A stretch of 5,431 nt of DNA from a bacterium. GTDB taxonomy: Bacteria > Patescibacteriota > Gracilibacteria > UM-FILTER-43-11. The position numbers and the translations under genes were made by a program. The notes under the pieces are model-generated. The model did no database searches. It was given only the letters and a program-made list of their open reading frames with translations, and was not told the origin of the DNA. The DNA lies in contig JAUHXI010000107.1 in the NCBI GenBank assembly GCA_030426875.1, positions 1 to 5,431 of the forward strand, given 5' to 3'. Every line of letters begins with the position of its first letter. Positions within the stretch are counted from its first letter, which is position 1. Shown piece after piece: positions 1-4,822 of the stretch.

Positions 1-1
1 C

Positions 2-1900
2 GATCCAGAATCTGTTTTTAGGATGGTACAAGTGTTCAATATTTACGAACCTGATGAGCAGGCCGATGAAAATCAGGTGGCTGGTCAACGTTGTGCTATC
101 AGCACGGCCCGCCGACTGATGAAAGAAAAAGGACCCACGGGTGATTTGATTCGTAGTAAAGCCTTTTGGAACGGAGTTTACAACAACGCCACTGCCCTGA
201 CTAGCAAGGCCTGGGATACCGTCGCCGAACATTTTGAAAAACATAAAAAAATGGCCATCCTCATTGGAGGGGCTGTCCTCCTTTTTGGCGTCATAAGAGG
301 GATCCGCAGTGTTAGAAAAATCAGACGGGGTGAGGAGGTGAAATCCGTTGGTAAATTTTGGAAAATTGCTCTATTGATGGCAGGGATTGGCTTTGTTTTT
401 AAGGACCAATTCACTGAGTTTTTCAAAAACCAAACCATGAACTCCGAATCTCCCATTTTGGACGAGAATATCGCCAATATGAAAGCCTTGGTCAATGGGA
501 CGGTAGCGGTCTTAAACCCTGCCACGTGGAAGAAATTGATGGGCTGTGCCTGGGGACGCAAGTGGATCAAGGAATGTGAAGCAGATTTAGGTCGATCGAT
601 CGCACCCGGTCAGCCGAAGAAAGCCTTGGAAAAACGCGAGATAAATTCCAAAAACCTTGATAATCCTAATGGTTCAAAAACGGTTTGTATCGGTGATTCC
701 ATCATGAATGGCATGCGAAATCCAAAACATGGATGGAAACCATCACCCCGATTCGTCGGTGCAGATCGGATGACCACCTCGCAAGTACTGACCCTGCTCA
801 GAAATGACCCCGCAGCCCGGCAACAATTGAAGGGAATGGATGAGGCCCTGATATACGGCGGAGGCAATAATGCGGGCGATCCCAAGCAGGCGGCAAAGGA
901 TTTTATTGAGATGGCCAAAATATGCAGAGAATCTGGGATTAAAAAAGTGGTCATTAGCACTCGATTTCCCATCGACCCTCGCTATAAAAAACAAAAGGGG
1001 GATGCCTGGTTTAAGCAGCGGCATGAGTGGGGCATGGCCATGCGCGACGAAGTCCTTCGGGCCTACAAAGCAGGAGAGTTCCCCGGTGGCACCCAGATTG
1101 CTGACCTGTTCATGCAGTTCAACAATGGAAATGACGAAATGGATCCTCAATTTGTCCAGGGGGCAGACAATGAGCACAGTCACACACATCCAGAGGCGGC
1201 CTATGTGGCCGCGCTCAATCACATGCGTTCAGGGGGCACCTACCAATCTCCCAGTCAGATGTTGAATGAAAAAGTTGAGGTGGCGAGACCAAGGATTTTA
1301 ACGAAGCATTCAGATCTACTCTTCATTTCAGCGTCGATGGGGAAGGGGATGTGTGGGAAGTTGGGCAAACAGGTTGGCTTTGTGGGTGAGGGTGGTCTAG
1401 GTTCTGGTGACATTCGTAAAGAAGTTGAGCAGAATAAAAAGGATCTTCTAGGTCGAAAAATGGCCATCATCCATGCAGGAGGAAATGATGTTGTGTATGG
1501 GAAGTATGACAACATTCTAGGCAACCTTGAGGCCATTGTTGAGGAGTGTAAGAATGCAGGCATTCCAAAAATTGTCCTCTTGACCCGCTTCCCTTACGAA
1601 GAAAAGTACGGCGTCAATAACGTGACCAAAAACATGGCCGTCCTGCGTCAAAAAATCATTGAAAAATTTGGGAACGATCCTCGTGTGCAAGTGGTGGATT
1701 TATTTGGGCGTTTTGCAAATGCCGAGGGGCGCTTGCCGAGTAAATATGACAATAAACCGCGGCTAAATAATAAAGGGGAGTGGGTGTGTGACAGGCTCCA
1801 TCCCTTTAAGGCCTACAAAGACGGTTTGCGCTATATCTCAGAGCAAACGCAAGAGCCTCTCATCACTCAGTGGATGGATGGAGAGAATCGGGTGGCTTGA
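2..1900 (+). CDS. Membrane-anchored tandem SGNH/GDSL hydrolase-like protein (5' partial)
   Basis: The frame is open to the left edge: seven sense codons (DPESVFR) precede the first ATG at 23, and only AGG, touching that ATG, resembles a ribosome site, so the true start probably lies outside the window. Numbering here is from that Met (625 residues). Residues 77-94 and 112-127 are two hydrophobic segments separated by an Arg/Lys-rich loop, suggesting a hairpin with the loop inside and the C-terminus outside. Two SGNH-like repeats follow. Repeat A (about 218-400) has GDS (S226), GGNN (N282) and SHTHP (H389). Repeat B (about 430-605) has SAS (S438), GGND (N488) and DRLHP (D590, H593). Both share an FVG, a TRFP (313-316, 521-524) and a VDLF/ADLF strand, showing internal duplication. 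SGNH enzymes are Ser hydrolases, often esterases or deacetylases acting on acylated glycans; an envelope substrate here is inference. The fold call is fairly safe, while activity and substrate are unknown. The 3' end overlaps the convergent nadM by 38 bp. Confidence 0.75.
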   Translation, partial: DPESVFRMVQVFNIYEPDEQADENQVAGQRCAISTARRLMKEKGPTGDLIRSKAFWNGVYNNATALTSKAWDTVAEHFEKHKKMAILIGGAVLLFGVIRGIRSVRKIRRGEEVKSVGKFWKIALLMAGIGFVFKDQFTEFFKNQTMNSESPILDENIANMKALVNGTVAVLNPATWKKLMGCAWGRKWIKECEADLGRSIAPGQPKKALEKREINSKNLDNPNGSKTVCIGDSIMNGMRNPKHGWKPSPRFVGADRMTTSQVLTLLRNDPAARQQLKGMDEALIYGGGNNAGDPKQAAKDFIEMAKICRESGIKKVVISTRFPIDPRYKKQKGDAWFKQRHEWGMAMRDEVLRAYKAGEFPGGTQIADLFMQFNNGNDEMDPQFVQGADNEHSHTHPEAAYVAALNHMRSGGTYQSPSQMLNEKVEVARPRILTKHSDLLFISASMGKGMCGKLGKQVGFVGEGGLGSGDIRKEVEQNKKDLLGRKMAIIHAGGNDVVYGKYDNILGNLEAIVEECKNAGIPKIVLLTRFPYEEKYGVNNVTKNMAVLRQKIIEKFGNDPRVQVVDLFGRFANAEGRLPSKYDNKPRLNNKGEWVCDRLHPFKAYKDGLRYISEQTQEPLITQWMDGENRVA

Positions 1901-2405
1901 TCCTTTTTTCTGCCTTTAATTGGATTAGGTAATCGTAGACGGATGGTGTCACGCTGGTTTTCCACTCAGTACTCTCTACAATCAAGTGTCGGATGGCCGT
2001 TGCAGAGACATCCGTCTCTCTTTTTACGACCACAACCTTCATGTCAGCGCCCTCAAATAAAGTCTTCACGATGCCATCATTCCCCACAAAAACCATATCA
2101 AAATCAGGCACAATGGATTGCACATGGCTCACCCACTTTTGGTTGTTGTGAATGTCTGGAATTAGAAAAATCTCACATCGATCTAAAAAACCATGATCTT
2201 TTAGGCCCAATTCAATCATTTTCTGCCTTTCTTTGGCCGTAAAGGGGTTTTTAGGCTCATGGCTGTACTGCGAGCTTCCAATTCCAATATAAAGCCGCTC
2301 TACTTGCTCTAGTGCCTGTTTAATGGCAGAAAGGTGGCCTAAATGAAAGGGTTGAAAGCGACCGATGTAAAGGCCAACGGTGTTTTTTGCTGGATTTTTT
2401 TTCAT
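1863..2405 (-). CDS. nadM: Nicotinamide-nucleotide adenylyltransferase, archaeal NadM type
   Basis: This cytoplasmic enzyme would catalyse NMN + ATP to NAD+ + diphosphate (EC 2.7.7.1), the last step of NAD formation. The 180 residues match the compact archaeal NadM layout along their length. GRFQPFHLGH (15-24) carries the nucleotidyltransferase HxGH signature (H21, H24). GSSQYSH (43-49) followed by NPFTAKER (53-60) is the typical NadM block that leads into the first helices. IPDIHNNQKWVSHV (82-95) and VFVGND (105-110) are further family blocks. VSATAIR (133-139) occupies the place of the usual ISGTxIR phosphate-binding motif, with Ala-Thr replacing Gly-Thr. The start at 2405 is supported by GGAGAGG just upstream and by the family N-terminus. 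The C-terminal 12 or so codons lie antisense to the end of the SGNH gene. A pantetheine-phosphate or FAD-type relative is possible from HxGH alone, but the NPFTAKER and DIHNN blocks favour NMNAT. Confidence 0.9.
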   Translation of the reverse strand: MKKNPAKNTVGLYIGRFQPFHLGHLSAIKQALEQVERLYIGIGSSQYSHEPKNPFTAKERQKMIELGLKDHGFLDRCEIFLIPDIHNNQKWVSHVQSIVPDFDMVFVGNDGIVKTLFEGADMKVVVVKRETDVSATAIRHLIVESTEWKTSVTPSVYDYLIQLKAEKRIKPPDSLHPSTE

Positions 2406-2407
2406 GA

Positions 2408-2414
2408 CCTCTCC
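2408..2414 (-). promoter_or_regulatory. Shine-Dalgarno site of nadM
   Basis: The minus strand reads GGAGAGG two bases before the ATG at 2405 (GGAG core five bases further from it). It decides the nadM start and is the only convincing Shine-Dalgarno sequence in front of any gene here; the genes starting at 2521, 4263 and 4823 have none. Confidence 0.7.
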
Positions 2415-2462
2415 ATTTTACAGTCCAATCCAAAATCTGTTGTATTTTTCAAGGTTTATATA

Positions 2463-2491
2463 TTGACAAATATTTTATAATATATTATTAT
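2463..2491 (+). promoter_or_regulatory. Sigma70-type promoter of the 2521-3171 gene
   Basis: TTGACA (2463-2468, perfect -35) is followed after exactly 17 bp by TATTAT (2486-2491, five of six matches to the -10 consensus). Transcription would begin near 2498, giving a leader of roughly 20 nt before the ATG at 2521. The surroundings are very AT-rich, so other -10 hexamers such as TATAGT (2489-2494) also occur. The perfect -35 with the best spacing favours this pair. Confidence 0.6.
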
Positions 2492-2520
2492 AGTAATAAT
2501 AAAGCTAAATAAATTTTAAA

Positions 2521-3171
2521 ATGAGTGCCTACCCCCCCCGTCCAGAATTTGATTTTAGAGATGATGCTTGTTTGCCAAAGATTTTAGTTCTGACTTGGTT
2601 CAGAGATCCGAAAGAAATTGTAAGGGTTCGTGGTGCGGTTTTAGAGTCTTTAAGGGTTTTGCCTGTAAATGAATGGTTTTGGGAAACACTTAAAATTATC
2701 AATGGGTGTCGGTTTTTCTCTCATATATTGATTCAGGAAATTCACCCAGGTATGTCAGAAGATGACATTCCCCCAGATCCAAAACCGTGGCCTGAGCCTG
2801 TTTCAAATTTTGAAGCTAGCAACAGATCTAATAATTTTGGAGAACCTGATAGTGAGTCTAAAAAAACATTTGATAATGGTGAGGATTCTGAGGATGAAGT
2901 TGAAACAGTGCCTAGAAGAGAGATTGAACGGAGTGTTAATATTAAAAGCAGGAAAAAAACGAGGGCAGTCAGTCTCTCATTTCACCTGGATGCGGAGGGT
3001 AAATTACATGTTGTGATTCAATCTTGGAAAAAGTATAAAAATAACAAATATCTAATTCAGAAGAATGAGGATGGCTTTAATCTTCCTAGTGCTCCAGATG
3101 TCATTTCTGGGCCAATTTTAAAATTAGATTTAAATGAAATAGTGTCTGAATTGAAACAAAATTCAAACTAG
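2521..3171 (+). CDS. Uncharacterised protein with acidic Pro-rich linker
   Basis: I do not recognise this 216-residue protein. Residues 1-75 look folded, with hydrophobic and aromatic patches (LPKILVLTWF at 18-27, NEWFWETLKIING at 50-62, FFSHILIQEIHP at 65-76). Residues 77-145 are rich in Pro, Asp, Glu, Ser and Asn and are probably a disordered linker. Residues 147-210 look like a small beta-rich domain (AVSLSFHLDAEGKLHVVIQ) ending in an amphipathic helix (LDLNEIVSELK). There is no signal peptide or membrane segment, so it is likely cytoplasmic. The gene is more AT-rich than its neighbours (rough hand count about 40% G+C against mid to high 40s), which could mean horizontal origin. It has its own promoter at 2463-2491 but no Shine-Dalgarno; the short leader places translation at this ATG. 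A run of eight C interrupts codons 4-7. It ends 12 bp from the convergent downstream gene. Its two-domain shape suggests a binding or adaptor protein, but no function can be assigned. Confidence 0.7.
   Translation: MSAYPPRPEFDFRDDACLPKILVLTWFRDPKEIVRVRGAVLESLRVLPVNEWFWETLKIINGCRFFSHILIQEIHPGMSEDDIPPDPKPWPEPVSNFEASNRSNNFGEPDSESKKTFDNGEDSEDEVETVPRREIERSVNIKSRKKTRAVSLSFHLDAEGKLHVVIQSWKKYKNNKYLIQKNEDGFNLPSAPDVISGPILKLDLNEIVSELKQNSN
2532..2539 (+). repeat. Run of eight C at the start of the 2521-3171 gene
   Basis: An uninterrupted C8 tract spans codons 4 to 7 (TAC CCC CCC CGT) of a gene that is otherwise AT-rich. Gain or loss of one C would shift the frame almost immediately after the start codon, so the tract could act as a slippage on/off switch. 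It is also a site where a sequencing or assembly error would matter. Confidence 0.9.
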
Positions 3172-3183
3172 TCCTCAAAAAAC

Positions 3184-4263
3184 TCACTCCTCTCGAATGA
3201 TCAGTGGCAACACCATGTTCTCAATCTCCACCACCTTCACCCCCGCAATCAAAGGGTCTCGGTTGGCCTCGATGGAGGCAATCATGTTGTCCAAATAAGG
3301 GATAAAAAGGTCATAATAATCCTTGATGACCTGATAGGCTCCGATTTTAGCCCGCACCTCCGTTTGTTGTTGGCCAATGGCAATGAACTCCTGCAAGTTT
3401 TCATCCGCAGTCCCACCCTCAAATGATTCAAGATTCACAAAAAACTGTTCCTCAAGAATGGTTATGGAGCGTTCTTGGGCTTCATAATTTCCCTCCAAAA
3501 AACCGATGGTCGACTGCAATTCTAACGAGCGTGTTTCAGCGGTGGATTTCAAATTCTTCAACAGCGTCACGTAGTTGTCCAGACTATCAGCCCGGTCATC
3601 AGCCTGGTTCAGGTAGGGGAAAATTTCGACAGCCAAAGCATTGTTGATTTTTGACAGCATCGCCGAGTCATTTTGAAGGGCTGAATCAATCATCACCGTC
3701 GTCTCACCTAAATAATGAGTTGCCAATAGGCTCTTTTGAAGAATTCCAGAGCTCTCATTTTGCCCATCAGACAAATGCTGGCCATTGAGCAAGTCGTTGG
3801 TTAGTTGAACGCTACTCATAAAGGCTGATTCACGCTTGGATTCAATCGATTTTTGCCCCTCATTTAGAGCTAGCGTGGCATCAATGCCCAACTGAAAGCC
3901 AGTGGGAGCGAAGCTGTTTACGTTTTTAAAAAAACGGTCTGACTGCAGTGCATCCAGCTGAATCATGGCCTGGTTCCCTAGCTCAAAGCCTCGAACAGGC
4001 TCTTCCATGGGTTCGCTGGGTTCAGGCGCTTGCTCTGAGGTTTCGATTGGGGCATCTGGCACTGAATCCTTAAAGCTATTTTTAAGCCGTGACCAGTTGA
4101 AGGCAATTAGGATGAGGCTCAGTGCAAGAATTAAGGTGCTCACAAACACACTCATCACTTTTTCTGAATGAACGGCACGTGAAAGCAGCTCTTTAAGGTG
4201 CGAGTGATTCTCTATGTGCTTTTTGGCATGCCGCCGAATGTGTTTGATGGATTTTCTGCTCAA
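3184..4263 (-). CDS. Uncharacterised single-pass membrane protein with helical outer domain
   Basis: Product of 359 residues, not recognised. Residues 1-35 are strongly basic (HIRRHAKKH) and should stay in the cytoplasm; 37-57 is one clear membrane helix (MSVFVSTLILALSLILIAF). Residues 68-90 are a Pro/Glu-rich spacer (PDAPIETSEQAPEPSEP), and 92-345 is a polar, mostly helical outer domain with coiled-coil-like heptads (for example SLELQSTIGFLEGNYEAQER and LEEQFFVNLESFE) and no cysteine. There is no signal-peptidase site, so it is probably an N-in, C-out anchored protein. The start is TTG at 4263: no in-frame ATG exists upstream before the TAG at 4336-4338, and a strong promoter at 4291-4319 would place the transcript start near 4284. 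The next Met (M37) would remove the basic segment. It may be a structural or sensory envelope protein, with no known family identified. It converges on the gene ending at 3171, 12 bp away. Confidence 0.75.
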   Translation of the reverse strand: MSRKSIKHIRRHAKKHIENHSHLKELLSRAVHSEKVMSVFVSTLILALSLILIAFNWSRLKNSFKDSVPDAPIETSEQAPEPSEPMEEPVRGFELGNQAMIQLDALQSDRFFKNVNSFAPTGFQLGIDATLALNEGQKSIESKRESAFMSSVQLTNDLLNGQHLSDGQNESSGILQKSLLATHYLGETTVMIDSALQNDSAMLSKINNALAVEIFPYLNQADDRADSLDNYVTLLKNLKSTAETRSLELQSTIGFLEGNYEAQERSITILEEQFFVNLESFEGGTADENLQEFIAIGQQQTEVRAKIGAYQVIKDYYDLFIPYLDNMIASIEANRDPLIAGVKVVEIENMVLPLIIREE

Positions 4264-4290
4264 AAAATTTAGATTCGGGGATATCAGCTT

Positions 4291-4319
4291 ATTATAGCAA
4301 AAATTTGAGGTTTTTTCAA
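4291..4319 (-). promoter_or_regulatory. Extended -10 sigma70-type promoter of the 3184-4263 gene
   Basis: On the minus strand TTGAAA (4319-4314) is followed after exactly 17 bp by a perfect TATAAT (4296-4291), preceded by TGC, which makes an extended -10 (TGCTATAAT). Transcription would start near 4284, about 20 nt before the TTG start at 4263. The inserted element at 4356 begins 36 bp upstream of the -35 box and leaves the promoter intact. Confidence 0.75.
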
Positions 4320-4347
4320 CTGAAATTCCAAATTTCTAATTCATGAC

Positions 4348-4355
4348 CCCCTCTA
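4348..4355. repeat. Left 8-bp flanking direct repeat (target-site duplication)
   Basis: CCCCTCTA directly abuts the left terminal inverted repeat that begins at 4356. The same eight bases occur in the same orientation immediately after the right terminal repeat (4674-4681), as expected for a duplication made on insertion. Confidence 0.7.
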
Positions 4356-4370
4356 GGACCAGGAGATTTT
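4356..4370 (+). repeat. Left terminal inverted repeat
   Basis: GGACCAGGAGATTTT is matched perfectly, in inverted orientation, by 4659-4673. Beyond the 15 bp, 4371-4379 still matches the other end at five of nine positions; all four differences are transitions. Confidence 0.8.
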
Positions 4371-4453
4371 CCCCTCAAATAAATGTCATAAAAAAATCTA
4401 CACCATTTCAAAACCCATAAAATAAGCGTTGATTTCCCGGACATTTCAGGGGA

Positions 4454-4523
4454 CTGGGGAGAAACGAGCGGGTAAAATGATGATAAAAGGAAAGAAGATG
4501 AATCCGCGTCGTGTTCTCCCCAG
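4454..4523 (+). repeat. Internal imperfect hairpin of the MITE-like element
   Basis: CTGGGGAGAA (4454-4463) pairs perfectly with TTCTCCCCAG (4514-4523). Allowing two single-base bulges, the stem continues through ACGA-GCGG (4464-4472) and CCGCGTCGT (4504-4512), leaving an AT-rich loop of about 31 nt. A T5 run follows four bases after the stem, giving a terminator-like look on the plus strand, although the loop is long for a terminator. Confidence 0.6.
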
Positions 4524-4593
4524 CCGTTTTTGCTTCGTTTTTGGGGTCAAAAATGAAGAAAAGAAAAAACAAACAAAAAATGAGGTAACATGA

Positions 4594-4634
4594 GGGGGTA
4601 GGGTATTCAATGGGGATTTGAGGGTGGAGATGGG
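4594..4634 (+). other. G-run cluster with quadruplex potential
   Basis: Five runs of three to five G occur on the plus strand at 4594-4598, 4601-4603, 4612-4615, 4622-4624 and 4632-4634, separated by 2, 8, 6 and 7 bases. One gap is slightly longer than the classical 1-7 loop rule. The cluster lies in the purine-rich right half of the MITE-like element and is non-coding. Confidence 0.4.
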
Positions 4635-4658
4635 TTGAGGTAAAGAAATTTCAAGAGA

Positions 4659-4673
4659 AAAATCTCCTGGTCC
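4659..4673 (-). repeat. Right terminal inverted repeat
   Basis: AAAATCTCCTGGTCC is the exact reverse complement of 4356-4370. Because the sequence continues in C, the last base could belong either to the element or to the flank, so the duplication could be scored as nine bases if the element ended at 4672. Confidence 0.8.
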
Positions 4674-4681
4674 CCCCTCTA
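4674..4681. repeat. Right 8-bp flanking direct repeat (target-site duplication)
   Basis: CCCCTCTA immediately follows the right terminal inverted repeat and is identical to 4348-4355. Removing one copy plus the element restores a continuous site, ATGACCCCCTCTAAGTCAT. Confidence 0.7.
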
Positions 4682-4822
4682 AGTCATTCCATCACGAAGC
4701 ACCACAAGCCAATGGACCACATTACAAAAGTGTGCCAATAAAGGTCACCACTCACCCTCAAAGCACGGGTTGATTATTTGCCGTTCTCGCGTTACCCTCA
4801 ACTCAACACTAAACTGAATCTC
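4682..4822 (+). other. Leader region of the glycosyltransferase gene
   Basis: These 141 bp contain no convincing promoter pair and no Shine-Dalgarno before the ATG at 4823. TTGATT (4770-4775) could be a -35, but no good -10 lies 17 bp downstream. ACCCTCAA occurs twice, 40 bp apart (4754-4761 and 4794-4801). An in-frame TAA at 4739-4741 bounds the coding frame upstream. Confidence 0.4.

Larger units (their letters stand above)
4356..4673. mobile_element. MITE-like non-autonomous element, 318 bp
   Basis: The stretch is bounded by a perfect 15-bp inverted repeat (GGACCAGGAGATTTT and its complement) and flanked by identical CCCCTCTA octamers. The similarity continues imperfectly for about nine more bases, and all four mismatches there are transitions. 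It encodes no transposase; the longest frame I saw is about 38 codons of low-complexity Lys-rich sequence. The interior holds a hairpin (4454-4523), a purine-rich right half and a cluster of G runs. Eight-bp duplications are typical of several transposase families, including IS1595, ISL3, IS66 and IS256 types; I cannot tell which would mobilise it. It sits between the divergent promoter of gene 4 and the glycosyltransferase leader, in the only long gap of the window. A coincidental or functional inverted repeat is possible, but the exact junctions of both repeats argue for transposition. Confidence 0.7.

Noticed and set aside
743..1222. A 159-codon minus-strand frame and several similar ones opposite the SGNH gene
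   Set aside because: They are antisense to conserved SGNH blocks, lack ribosome sites and show no recognisable domain.
1943..2242. A 99-codon plus-strand frame following the SGNH gene stop
   Set aside because: It is antisense to nadM, which has clear family motifs. Reading the TGA at 1898-1900 as Gly would only join this shadow, so recoding is also rejected.
2439..2469. Possible minus-strand promoter for nadM (TTGTCA with TACAAC)
   Set aside because: The -10 matches only four of six positions and the spacer is 19 bp. In such AT-rich DNA this is not convincing, although nadM must have a promoter somewhere here.
2762..3016. An 84-codon plus-strand frame inside the 2521-3171 gene
   Set aside because: It lies in an alternative frame of a gene with a better promoter-linked start, and its composition looks like a frame shadow. 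The A7 run at 2860-2866 could slip, but nothing else supports a programmed shift.
4477..4593. A 38-codon open frame inside the MITE-like element, starting ATGATG
   Set aside because: It is Lys-rich, low in complexity, overlaps the hairpin arm and has no ribosome site. Most likely chance.
4682..4822. RNA gene or riboswitch before the glycosyltransferase
   Set aside because: No cloverleaf, stable stem or known aptamer-like motif was visible; only a short 8-bp direct repeat.
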